From: Cupriavidus sp. EM10
GTDB lineage: Bacteria; Pseudomonadota; Gammaproteobacteria; Burkholderiales; Burkholderiaceae
DNA length: 64,000 nucleotides
Direction: 5' to 3'
Assembly (NCBI RefSeq): GCF_018729255.1
Contig: NZ_CP076062.1
Location: forward strand, 1-64,000
The notes under the pieces were generated by a model. That model was not told where the DNA came from. It saw only the letters and a list, made by a program, of their open reading frames with translations, and searched no databases. Both the position numbers and the translations under genes were made by a program. Positions within the stretch are counted from its first letter, which is position 1. Every line of letters starts with the position of its first letter. Shown piece by piece: positions 1 to 7,220 of the stretch.

Positions 1-999
1 ATGCAGGAAACACAAGCTCTGTCGGGCGTTGAAGAAGCATTTGCGGGTATCCCAGAACTCGTTTTGCTTGAGCTGCCAAACGGCGGCGTTACCGGCGTTG
101 TCATGCGCGAGATGCGCTCCTCGTCCCACGTTATGTTCGCGGGCAAGTTCGCTGAGTTGGACGAGGTCGAAAGGGGCATCGAGATTCTGCGCAGGCTCGA
201 CCAGAACGAGACGTACGGAACGTGGAGGATGGAATCAAGTATCGACGCCGCCTCGCTCGACGAAGCGATCACATCGAGCTCGGAATCTTCGGCCGGCCAG
301 AAATTCGTGAGTGTGTACCGAGGCAACGAATGGCTGTGGGGGATCTGGAGCAATCCGAGTCATCCAAACAGGCACCTGACGGGACTAACCCTCGAAAGCG
401 TTGCAGATTTCCATGGCACCCGCGTTTCGGCCGCCAAGTGCGCATCACGACGCGGTCTAGATTCTGTGCGTGCAAACCAGACTCTTGCTGGCTCCTACCA
501 GGTGATTGACGCCGCCATCGAACGGCTTCATGGGAGCCGTTTGAGAGCTCGCGACAAGCAAGACTACGAGGCTCACCCCGCTGTCCGGCAGCTCTGCGAC
601 TGGTGGAATGGCCGGGCGCCGGAGGGAAATCGGGAGGCGGGCACTGTCCGGCTTTACGTCTGGAGCGACCTGGACCGAATCTTCAATGCTTGTGATCCGG
701 AGGAGCCGGCCGCACAGGCTAGCCAGGTCGATACTTGGACCAGCTACGCGCTATTTGAACAACCTGGCATGCCAACGATCCTTGCCAGCTTCTTCCGCGG
801 TCGCCGCTTCAACAAGGACGACGGCACGGGCGGTACGACGGTCTTCGCCGCCGACGGCAGCGAAGTTATGTCGCTCGGGCTCGAAGTGGCGGAGGTCGAC
901 GAGGCATATTACTCGCTGGTCGGGCTTGAGTACTTGGCGCAGCACGAAGCATTCGCCCACTTGAGGATGGCAAACCGGTATTTGCCCCGGGATCGCTGA
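1..999 (+). CDS. Uncharacterised 332-residue protein (start may lie upstream)
   Basis: I do not recognise this protein. The ATG is the very first base of the window, so the real start could be further upstream. The product is soluble-looking and acidic, without signal peptide or membrane segment, and has a tryptophan-rich stretch near residues 110-116 (EWLWGIW) and an aromatic C-terminal half. It is the first of a run of same-strand, unrecognised genes, each isolated by a terminator. Codon use and uninterrupted length over 333 codons support a real gene; no function can be assigned. Confidence 0.65.
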   Translation: MQETQALSGVEEAFAGIPELVLLELPNGGVTGVVMREMRSSSHVMFAGKFAELDEVERGIEILRRLDQNETYGTWRMESSIDAASLDEAITSSSESSAGQKFVSVYRGNEWLWGIWSNPSHPNRHLTGLTLESVADFHGTRVSAAKCASRRGLDSVRANQTLAGSYQVIDAAIERLHGSRLRARDKQDYEAHPAVRQLCDWWNGRAPEGNREAGTVRLYVWSDLDRIFNACDPEEPAAQASQVDTWTSYALFEQPGMPTILASFFRGRRFNKDDGTGGTTVFAADGSEVMSLGLEVAEVDEAYYSLVGLEYLAQHEAFAHLRMANRYLPRDR

Positions 1000-1020
1000 C
1001 TGATCCCTGCGCGGTGCTTT
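989..1020 (+). terminator. Weak candidate terminator
   Basis: A 6-bp stem (GGGATC / GATCCC, 7-nt loop) spans the stop codon of the first gene and is followed at a distance by a short T run (GCTTTTGT). It is weaker than the other terminators in this island. Confidence 0.3.
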
Positions 1021-1112
1021 TGTCCCTTCCAGAGAAATGTGCCGCATAACTTGAGGGCCAAGCTGATTGGGCAGCCGGCCCGGCGACCAAGGCAAATCAA
1101 GGAGAACAAGCT

Positions 1113-1325
1113 ATGGTTGGAACACAGGTACTGCAGCGCAAGCCGATCATCATTCAACGATGGGCGGATGAATCCACCGCAAACAGCATACCCAGGAAGG
1201 ACGCGGCATTTATCCTTCGCGCGAACCGGAAGCAGCTCGGCAGGGAGCGCGTCGTGCGAACCCGGCTCAACGGGCGTATCGAGATCCGTGGCCATGGGCG
1301 CACCATGATCCTGTGCCGTCTCTAG
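1113..1325 (+). CDS. Small basic protein, 70 residues, unknown
   Basis: Short gene with a clear ribosome binding site (AAGGAG, 8 bases before the ATG) and a strong terminator about 60 bases after the stop. The product is arginine-rich and basic, without membrane segments or a recognisable domain. A nucleic-acid-binding role would fit the charge but is only a guess. It stands alone between two intergenic leaders, like its neighbours. Confidence 0.5.
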   Translation: MVGTQVLQRKPIIIQRWADESTANSIPRKDAAFILRANRKQLGRERVVRTRLNGRIEIRGHGRTMILCRL

Positions 1326-1387
1326 TGGCGGCGCCAGACCTCTCGGTGCAATTGAGATCGAGCGTCTCCCTGAAAACAAGCGTCAAG

Positions 1388-1417
1388 GCCATCCGACTAA
1401 TTCGGATGGCTTTTTTT
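1388..1417 (+). terminator. Rho-independent terminator
   Basis: Perfect 9-bp stem GCCATCCGA / TCGGATGGC with a 5-nt loop followed by seven T residues. It ends the transcript of the 70-residue gene. Confidence 0.85.
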
Positions 1418-1522
1418 CTATCGGCTGTTGAAGCGAGGAAAGACAGCGCCTGCCAATGGGTGTGGCGCATATCTCCATGTCCGATCAATCCAATGGCTTC
1501 CTCAGACAGGAGAACCAACAGA

Positions 1523-1627
1523 ATGAACAACGCACGAAGTGCGCTGCTATCGCTCGCCACGGGATTTCTTCGCGGTTCTTCGGATCGAACTGGACATGCG
1601 CAGCGGTATCGCTCCGGCCGCTCTTGA
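1523..1627 (+). CDS. Possible 34-residue peptide
   Basis: ATG preceded by AGGAG at suitable spacing; the peptide is rich in Arg and Ser. It lies between two terminators, in the same position a full gene would occupy in this island, which is the main reason to list it. No domain is visible and it could be chance. Confidence 0.35.
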   Translation: MNNARSALLSLATGFLRGSSDRTGHAQRYRSGRS

Positions 1628-1685
1628 ACAGGCAGCTCGCCCCGGGGTAATCGCGGCATAAGCCCATCCCCATTCAACCGTCCGT

Positions 1686-1722
1686 GCCGTCCCACATCCA
1701 TCTGGGGCGGCATTCTTATTTG
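1686..1722 (+). terminator. Rho-independent terminator
   Basis: Stem GCCGTCCC / GGGGCGGC (one T-G wobble) with a 10-nt loop, followed by the T-rich ATTCTTATTTG. Confidence 0.6.
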
Positions 1723-1732
1723 CACCGGTTCG

Positions 1733-1766
1733 TCATCTCCCAGTCGTCAATGACAACGGGAGATGA
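1733..1766 (+). promoter_or_regulatory. Leader hairpin hiding the ribosome binding site of the methylase-like gene
   Basis: TCATCTCCC (1733-1741) is a perfect 9-bp complement of GGGAGATGA (1758-1766), which contains the Shine-Dalgarno sequence of the gene starting at 1771. The loop adds short inner pairings. In RNA the site would be sequestered unless the hairpin is opened. Similar arrangements with different sequences precede several other genes of the island. Confidence 0.6.
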
Positions 1767-1770
1767 TCCT

Positions 1771-2520
1771 ATGGCTGGTGTTGTATCTCGACGAGCTTCC
1801 AAATCTGTAAAAGCGATCGCGGACGAGCTCGATGACGGCTATCGCCACCGAATGGCAGAAATGCTGAGGTTCATGCTGAGCGAAATCATGGTTATCTGGG
1901 GCTTCCCTGCGTGGGACCCGGTTCCAGAAGTTGTTCGCGGCAAGATCACCAACGCGATATCGGCCTACGATACGGCGGTTGCAGAAGAAGAGCCGTTCCT
2001 CGATCTCCTCGGCCCGCTCTACCAGGAGCTTTCGAGCCGAGGTGGTAAGCAGCAGCTCGGGCAGTTCTTCACGCCGTGGAACCTTGCAAAGCTGATGGCT
2101 CATTTGACCATTCCACCCGGTCCCCAGGAGGACACAAGCGGCAGGCTTATCGCAACCTGTGATCCGACCTGTGGCAGCGGGGTGCTGATGCTCGCTGCAG
2201 CGAGTGCGGTCCTCGAGAAAGAAGGCGGTGCGGCTCTGCGGCAGTGGAGCTTCCACGGGTGCGACGTCGACCCGATCTGCGCGCGGATGATGGCCATTCA
2301 GTTTCTCGCGAACTGTGCGAGCCATCGCATCGAGGTCGGTGAGGTGATCGTGTTCCGGGGGGATAGTTTGAACCTCCAAGCGAAGAAGGAGCTGATTACG
2401 CACGCGAGTGCCCCGGGCCTGGCAGTCATGCCGGCAAATGCACCAGGTCGACAAAAGCTGCTCGCGGACACCGCCCGCGGCGCCGGCGTGACGCCTGTCA
2501 CCGCGGATTCCATGGAGTAA
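1771..2520 (+). CDS. DNA N6-adenine methylase-like protein lacking the catalytic NPPY motif
   Basis: The start at 1771 follows GGGAG. Family signatures of HsdM-type N6-adenine methylases are present: GQFFTP at residues 97-102, the SAM-binding DPTCGSG (motif I) at 131-137, DVDP at 165-168 and RGDSL at 196-200. The protein then ends at residue 249 without the NPPY/F motif IV that positions the target base. So it should bind S-adenosylmethionine, but methylation by this chain alone is doubtful. It could be a truncated enzyme, a regulator or one half of a split enzyme. The next gene starts 4 bases after its stop. Confidence 0.75.
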   Translation: MAGVVSRRASKSVKAIADELDDGYRHRMAEMLRFMLSEIMVIWGFPAWDPVPEVVRGKITNAISAYDTAVAEEEPFLDLLGPLYQELSSRGGKQQLGQFFTPWNLAKLMAHLTIPPGPQEDTSGRLIATCDPTCGSGVLMLAAASAVLEKEGGAALRQWSFHGCDVDPICARMMAIQFLANCASHRIEVGEVIVFRGDSLNLQAKKELITHASAPGLAVMPANAPGRQKLLADTARGAGVTPVTADSME

Positions 2521-2524
2521 TGCA

Positions 2525-2773
2525 ATGGAGCTGCATCCAACGGTACGAGACGGCCTGACCAACGCAGCGCAAGGTTGGCGGGAACAAGAGGAGCTGTACA
2601 GGCAGAAGAGTGCCAATGAAGGTGGCAATCCCGCGGCACTGGCCATGGCCAAGGTCTGCGCGGACGCTGCCACAAGTCTGGAAATGCAAGCACAGGACGG
2701 AGTTCCCAGGTGCGCATGCTGTCTGAAGCCGATATGGACGGATCTCGATCTCCGCCCATACTGGAAACGATAG
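2525..2773 (+). CDS. 82-residue protein coupled to the methylase-like gene
   Basis: Starts 4 bases after the methylase-like stop. Its GGAG ribosome site lies inside the end of that gene, so translational coupling is likely. The C-terminus has a C-x-x-C pair (CACC) near residue 64 that could bind metal. A strong terminator follows immediately. Unknown function; by position a partner of the methylase-like protein. Confidence 0.6.
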   Translation: MELHPTVRDGLTNAAQGWREQEELYRQKSANEGGNPAALAMAKVCADAATSLEMQAQDGVPRCACCLKPIWTDLDLRPYWKR

Positions 2774-2790
2774 CTGAACTGCAACCCTCA

Positions 2791-2823
2791 CGACCACCTC
2801 TAGAGGTGGTCGTTTCTTTTTGG
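2791..2823 (+). terminator. Rho-independent terminator
   Basis: Perfect 10-bp stem CGACCACCTC / GAGGTGGTCG with a 2-base centre, followed by TTTCTTTTT. Closes the two-gene unit. Confidence 0.85.
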
Positions 2824-2901
2824 GGTGTTGGCGTGCTTCCGTGTCTTGCTTCTTGCCTTGAACGGTATCCCCAAAGCCGCTGTACACCTTCGTGTGCCGC
2901 A

Positions 2902-2934
2902 TCTCAGGCCTGATAGACAACCTCACAGGAGAGA
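2902..2934 (+). promoter_or_regulatory. Imperfect leader hairpin at the ribosome binding site
   Basis: TCTC (2902-2905) and CCTG (2909-2912) can pair with GAGA (2931-2934) and CAGG (2926-2929), covering the AGGAGAG ribosome site of the gene at 2939. Weaker than the other leader hairpins but in the same place. Confidence 0.35.
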
Positions 2935-2938
2935 ACTC

Positions 2939-4024
2939 ATGGAAACAGTTTCGGAAGTCAGTGTGTGCGGAGTACTGCCGGCCCTGCCGGGCTGGCTGCA
3001 GGAACGACTGTCACAGGTCGAACGGCTGGAGGGCCGTGGCAACGCTTTGAGCTTCTCTGAGCCCAAAGCGGTTTGGCACCAGTTGAGTATGGACGGCGTG
3101 GCCCTGCTGGAAGGGGGCGCAGTAATCAGAGCAGTCGTGCTGGGTGCCGATCCCGCCAGTTTTGAGGGTGTGGCCATCGTGTTCATTGAAGGCGGCGCGG
3201 TGGATCGGATCGTCGTGCGGGGGAACTCCGTCCAGGGCGTGCACTTTGAGGAGGCTGCCTATGTGGCGTTGGCCGAGTACCAAAAGTACTTGCCGAAGGC
3301 CCGCGCAGTCCCGATCATCAGCACGCTGTCCCAGCCTCGTGCTTCGACGCCGACGGCCGTCGCTGCATCGCCTGCCTATGTGGCGGAACTGGCGCCCCTG
3401 GCGCTGGGCGACTCAGCAGTTGACGCGAGCATCCGTGCGGCCATGTCAGCCGGCGTTGTCCTGAACTCAGTCGATGCTGACGAGATCAGGACGGCAATGG
3501 CCAAGTGCGATGATCTGACCAGGCGAGCGACGCGGCTGTTGCGCCTAGCGTCGGACCCCATGAGGAAGGGAAACGCGTTCCCCATGGGGGTCGGGTTCAC
3601 GAAAATGACGAAGCGGGTATCCCAGCGTATCGACGCCTCTGTCCGACGTGCCGGCGAAGCGAGCGAGTTGCTTCGTCGAGCTGACAGCGCCCGCCGCTAC
3701 GCGGAAGGCCTGCTGGCCGGGGAGAACACCTTTGCCGCTCGGCAGCGAGCGACCGCGGCGCAGGAAGAACTGCAGCGTCGGGTCGTTGGCGAACTTCTTC
3801 GGTGGGCCAAAGGGCGATCCATACTGAAGTTGGGCGTATTGCGCGTAAACCGCGATGGGGCGGGGTATCCCGTATCCTTTACGGTTTCTGGTGGCAATGT
3901 CTCGGCCGGCTTTGGCGACAAAGTTGATGTCGTTCGCGCGTTCTTTCGCGGTAACAAGGAGGCGTTTTGCACTCTGGTTGACCAGTTGCGCGGGTCTGAG
4001 TTGGCTGGCGTAGGTCAGACCTAA
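2939..4024 (+). CDS. Uncharacterised 361-residue protein
   Basis: The start at 2939 is chosen because AGGAGAG lies just upstream; the open frame extends further 5' without a ribosome site. Unrecognised. The N-terminal 120 residues look like a compact alpha/beta domain with alternating hydrophobic strands. Residues from about 170 to 310 are alanine/arginine-rich helices likely to form a coiled-coil or helical bundle, followed by a small C-terminal domain. No signal peptide. Bounded by terminators on both sides. Confidence 0.65.
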   Translation: METVSEVSVCGVLPALPGWLQERLSQVERLEGRGNALSFSEPKAVWHQLSMDGVALLEGGAVIRAVVLGADPASFEGVAIVFIEGGAVDRIVVRGNSVQGVHFEEAAYVALAEYQKYLPKARAVPIISTLSQPRASTPTAVAASPAYVAELAPLALGDSAVDASIRAAMSAGVVLNSVDADEIRTAMAKCDDLTRRATRLLRLASDPMRKGNAFPMGVGFTKMTKRVSQRIDASVRRAGEASELLRRADSARRYAEGLLAGENTFAARQRATAAQEELQRRVVGELLRWAKGRSILKLGVLRVNRDGAGYPVSFTVSGGNVSAGFGDKVDVVRAFFRGNKEAFCTLVDQLRGSELAGVGQT

Positions 4025-4034
4025 CTACCTGATG

Positions 4035-4070
4035 GCCACCGTATCCTCTCGATACGGTGGCTTCTTTCTT
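4035..4070 (+). terminator. Rho-independent terminator
   Basis: Perfect 11-bp stem GCCACCGTATC / GATACGGTGGC, 5-nt loop, then TTCTTTCTT. Confidence 0.85.
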
Positions 4071-4174
4071 CAAGGTTCGTGCTTTGCGTGCCGTGAACTT
4101 GACCAAAGATACAAGTGACATTTGATCACGGCTGATTGCCATTACCTTGTACCAAGACAACGTGGAGCACCATC

Positions 4175-4651
4175 GTGAGGAAGATTCTGATTCTGGCAGT
4201 TCAGCTTGCAGGAGTACTTCTGTGCGGCCAGGCATTCGGAGCGTCGATCGACGAAACCGTAGGCATGGTTGCGCAGACTCGCCAGACGACGGTCGCGACC
4301 ATCAACGGACGCGACGCCGAGATCATCTATGTCGGTCGGTTCGGGGACTGTGACTCCGTGGCGGTGCGCTCGGGAAAGCACTATCAGCATTTTCGGGTGT
4401 GCAGCGGTAGAGTCCAGGCCCGTAATACCGTGGCGCCAAGTTGGGCCGACGATCAGGGCAGCCAGCGAGTTTTGGCTGCAGTGGTTCGGAACGCGATCTT
4501 CTACGGCCAGTCTGCGCAAGTGGACGAGAACGGTTACCTCATTACCGCAAGGACGCTAGGGGCGGTAGAGGCCTCCTGCAAAAACGTTGAGGTCGTCATC
4601 AGTTATGATGGAGACCTGGTCGACAGAGGCCTCAAGCGGATCTGCGGCTGA
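4175..4651 (+). CDS. Small secreted protein, about 158 residues
   Basis: A GTG start at 4175 is preferred: GGAG lies 7 bases upstream and the first 21 residues then form a classical signal peptide (basic VRK, hydrophobic core, cleavage after AFG-A). The mature part of about 137 residues holds four cysteines in two pairs, consistent with periplasmic disulfides. No known domain recognised. The only clearly exported product of this island. Confidence 0.65.
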   Translation: MRKILILAVQLAGVLLCGQAFGASIDETVGMVAQTRQTTVATINGRDAEIIYVGRFGDCDSVAVRSGKHYQHFRVCSGRVQARNTVAPSWADDQGSQRVLAAVVRNAIFYGQSAQVDENGYLITARTLGAVEASCKNVEVVISYDGDLVDRGLKRICG

Positions 4652-4676
4652 TATCCGCTAATTCCAAACCTGGAGT

Positions 4677-4715
4677 GCCCCTCACCACAACGGTTGAGGG
4701 GCATTTTCTTTTTCC
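4677..4715 (+). terminator. Rho-independent terminator
   Basis: Perfect 8-bp stem GCCCCTCA / TGAGGGGC, 10-nt loop, followed by ATTTTCTTTTT. Confidence 0.85.
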
Positions 4716-4767
4716 CTCCTCTAGAACCCCTTGAGGGCCAGTCAATCTACGCACTCATGTCGAGCAT

Positions 4768-4798
4768 CTCCTCCCTGCAAGAACAACCCTTACAGGAG
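4768..4798 (+). promoter_or_regulatory. Leader hairpin over the ribosome binding site
   Basis: CTCCT (4768-4772), or CTCC-CTG with one bulge, pairs with CAGGAG (4793-4798), the ribosome site of the gene at 4807. The segment CCCTGCAAG in the loop resembles segments in the leaders before 7221 and 9237. Confidence 0.5.
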
Positions 4799-4806
4799 CA
4801 GGCGTT

Positions 4807-5171
4807 ATGGCACAAAAATTGTACGTTGGCGTTCCAACTATCGCGGCGAGGCCCGGTTCGACGTCGTTGCTGGACCTCTGGCCGGCGAGACGGTAGCGGT
4901 GCGGTTCCTGAAACCGGACTACTACGAAAAGGACTTCCGTGACAACGCTGGCGGCGTCTTCCTGCCGGACTGGGGGGTCTACACTCGAGAAGTGATGTCA
5001 TCCGTTGGTATTGTCCGCAGCACGCTGCATCCCGCGGGTTTGCCGACTGACATCGTGGAAGCCGTGAACGCCGATTTCGACGATCTCCGGGCGTCTTCCG
5101 ATCCCGGGATCTTCTTCGGCTCCTTCTTGAACGGTCGCTACGACCCGCAGGTTGGCTGGGTCGCTCACTGA
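4807..5171 (+). CDS. Unknown 121-residue protein, frame broken in an A5 tract
   Basis: The only start with a good ribosome site (AGGAG, ATG at 4807) runs out of frame after 28 codons. The well-composed downstream frame to 5171 has no start of its own. Adding one A to the A5 tract at 4814-4818 joins them into a continuous 121-residue protein beginning MAQKIVRW. The reconstructed product is soluble and acidic, with no recognised domain. A sequencing undercall or a real mutation would look the same here. Confidence 0.5.
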
Positions 5172-5194
5172 TCCCGCTTTCGTTACCCCATCGA

Positions 5195-5230
5195 CCCACC
5201 AGGTGACTGCTGTCAACTGGTGGGGTTTTT
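5195..5230 (+). terminator. Rho-independent terminator
   Basis: Stem CCCACCAG / CTGGTGGG, 14-nt loop, then GTTTTT. Confidence 0.8.
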
Positions 5231-5304
5231 CATTTGGCCGGCCACAGTGCGGCCGGGATCTTACTGCTCCTGTTCCACATCGCCGGAAACTATCCAGCCC
5301 GTCC

Positions 5305-5346
5305 ATGCCCATCGCGTTCCGACTCAGGAACCGGTGGGCATTTTTT
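5305..5346 (+). terminator. Second terminator with nested stem
   Basis: Outer stem ATGCCCA / TGGGCAT and inner stem GTTCC / GGAAC, followed by TTTTTT. No intact gene is visible between this and the previous terminator, so it may mark the site of a lost gene. Confidence 0.65.
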
Positions 5347-5451
5347 ATCTGTCGCGCACGACGCCCGCGAGCGCCTCGGCGCCGGGCGGTGGTGGTCAAC
5401 AATCAACGCGGGGGGCGGTGTTCAAGACTTAGTCGCGCCTGTTCCTCATCA

Positions 5452-5480
5452 CTCCGGGCAAGTCCAACTTCCACCCGGAG
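5452..5480 (+). promoter_or_regulatory. Leader hairpin over the ribosome binding site
   Basis: CTCCGGG (5452-5458) perfectly complements CCCGGAG (5474-5480), which carries the ribosome site of the gene at 5488; loop of 15 nt. Confidence 0.6.
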
Positions 5481-5487
5481 ATCCCAA

Positions 5488-6141
5488 ATGCAAGACCAGT
5501 TCTATGTTCTTTACTCGCCCACCGAAGCCGCGGCTCTGACCGATGCTACACCTGGTGAGCACGGGGCCGGCTTCTGGTCGGCAGAGGATGGCTGGTCGAG
5601 CTTTGACAAGGCGACCCGTTACGCTGCCGGCCTGCGCGAGATTCTTCCGTTCCCGAAGAGCCTTGGCGACGATGCAGGCTGGGTGCTCGTCGACAGCATC
5701 CTGTTCCTGGCGCTGGCGAAGCGCTACTCGGAAGATCCGCAGCTTTCCGAGCAGCTTGATCGCCTTGCCGATCGTTATGCCGACGAGGTTATCGGCGGTC
5801 ACCCGGAGCGTTTCAACTCCGTGGAGATCCAAGGCGTACGCAATGAGCACTCTCCGCGAGATGCCGGCGGCGGCATCGTCGAGCTCGACAACGTCGATCC
5901 CCAGTTCTATTCCGTCTATCTGCACTACAAGCCGGAAGAAGAATGTGGGAGCGATTGCGTCGGCGACTTCGCCACGTACGAAGGCGCGGTTCAGTATGCC
6001 AACGAACTCGCCGAAGAGAATGGATGGGCAATCCTTGATCTCGTCACCGAGGACGGCAGGACGCCGCGGTGGGAGCCAAGCCATTCCGTCCCGCGCGTGC
6101 TTCCTGTGCGCGGTCGTCATGACCTCTCCGTTCAAATCTAA
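5488..6141 (+). CDS. Uncharacterised 217-residue protein
   Basis: The ATG at 5488 follows CCGGAG. The open frame extends far upstream through terminator sequence, so that extension is not coding. The product is acidic and soluble. Residues around 150-190 read like a small alpha/beta domain with a DCVGDFATYEGAV-type stretch. No family recognised. It is followed 38 bases later by another gene of the same style and the two share one terminator, so they form a two-gene unit. Confidence 0.65.
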   Translation: MQDQFYVLYSPTEAAALTDATPGEHGAGFWSAEDGWSSFDKATRYAAGLREILPFPKSLGDDAGWVLVDSILFLALAKRYSEDPQLSEQLDRLADRYADEVIGGHPERFNSVEIQGVRNEHSPRDAGGGIVELDNVDPQFYSVYLHYKPEEECGSDCVGDFATYEGAVQYANELAEENGWAILDLVTEDGRTPRWEPSHSVPRVLPVRGRHDLSVQI

Positions 6142-6179
6142 CCAACACACTCTTCCCAATCCTACATAGGAGCTTCATC

Positions 6180-7010
6180 ATGGCAAACACCTACAGCACT
6201 TCCACGGGCGTACTGATCCTCGACAAAGTCACGCCGATGATCATGGCACTCTTTGGCGCTTTCGCACTGGACCCGACCACACCGGGGAATGGTGAGGTCT
6301 ACATAGCCTCGACTCCCGAGGATGAACCGCACTGGGGGAAAGTCAACGATCGGGTGGCGGCGCTGAGGTCAGATCTGGGAGTCGAACTCCCGGATGACAC
6401 CAGCGAGGGCATCGCAATGGAGTTGTTCGCGCTGGCGGAGCACTTCGGCATCAACGACCCGGGGCTCTTCCAGCTTCTCGACCACCATGAGTTCACGGAG
6501 GACGAAGATGCTGATCTGCAGGTTCTTTTCGATCTTGCGCAGTGGTTCGACGACGGCCACGGCCTGAAGGCGATCAAGTTCGAGGGGAGCTGGCGGTGCG
6601 ACAAGCCACAGTTGTTCGAGTTCGGTGGCGCCGGCGACTTCATCGGTCGGCACATCTCGGTAAGGTCCAGCTCGGCCACGGCGATCGTGCTTGGCGCGGA
6701 ACTGGATGCAGCGATCGAGATCGGCAACCTGGACGGCGTAGCTACCCGCTTCGTCACCCAGATCAACGGCATCCTCGCTGGCCTCACGGACGGGGCGATC
6801 GCAGATCGCGTGCGCGTAAAGCTCGGTCGCTCCCTGGTCGACGCGTACGGAAAGCTCGAGGAGGGCTCCCCAGCCTGGCTCCGAGCGACCTTCGACACTG
6901 AACACCCAGATCATCCCAGGTCGGCGTGGCGATCAGAGGTAGCAAACGATGACACCCTGCTCGGATATTGGGAATGGGTGTTCCACAGCATCGAAGGCGC
7001 AGCAGTCTGA
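6180..7010 (+). CDS. Uncharacterised 276-residue acidic protein
   Basis: Start after TAGGAG. Strongly acidic and mainly helical in appearance, without signal peptide or membrane segments. The spacing to the preceding gene and the shared downstream terminator argue for co-transcription with it. No domain recognised. A helical segment at about residues 80-130 is dense in Asp and Glu, which could mimic nucleic acid, though nothing in the sequence proves that. Confidence 0.65.
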   Translation: MANTYSTSTGVLILDKVTPMIMALFGAFALDPTTPGNGEVYIASTPEDEPHWGKVNDRVAALRSDLGVELPDDTSEGIAMELFALAEHFGINDPGLFQLLDHHEFTEDEDADLQVLFDLAQWFDDGHGLKAIKFEGSWRCDKPQLFEFGGAGDFIGRHISVRSSSATAIVLGAELDAAIEIGNLDGVATRFVTQINGILAGLTDGAIADRVRVKLGRSLVDAYGKLEEGSPAWLRATFDTEHPDHPRSAWRSEVANDDTLLGYWEWVFHSIEGAAV

Positions 7011-7088
7011 GTCCGGGGCGAGCAGCCTGGAACCGCGGCTGAGGCACCCACCCGCAACATAACCACGTGCTGGCTACCGGCACACACG

Positions 7089-7117
7089 GCCGCTCACTAT
7101 GTGAGCGGCTTTTCTTT
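7089..7117 (+). terminator. Rho-independent terminator
   Basis: Perfect 9-bp stem GCCGCTCAC / GTGAGCGGC with a 3-nt loop, then TTTTCTTT. Confidence 0.9.
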
Positions 7118-7124
7118 GCGCGTT

Positions 7125-7211
7125 CCTGATCTGCATTCCCTTCTGCAAGGGTTTCCGACTTAACCGCCAAATGCCTCGCACCCCGTGCGGGGCGAGCAGC
7201 TGGCTATCAGG
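7125..7211 (+). promoter_or_regulatory. Long structured leader of the DndC-like gene
   Basis: CCTGAT (7125-7130) pairs with ATCAGG (7206-7211), whose end overlaps the AGGAG ribosome site. Between them is an inner CCCCG/CGGGG hairpin. The opening segment CCTGATCTGCAT...TTCTGCAAGG is closely similar to the leader before 9237, so the two leaders are related in sequence as well as structure. Confidence 0.6.
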
Positions 7212-7220
7212 AGCAAAGAA

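Noticed and set aside
1039..1308. Alternative frame overlapping the 70-residue gene
   Set aside because: The competing frame at 1113 has the ribosome site and better composition.
5152..5487. Upstream extension of the gene at 5488
   Set aside because: It runs through two terminators and the leader hairpin; the Shine-Dalgarno sequence is at 5477-5480.
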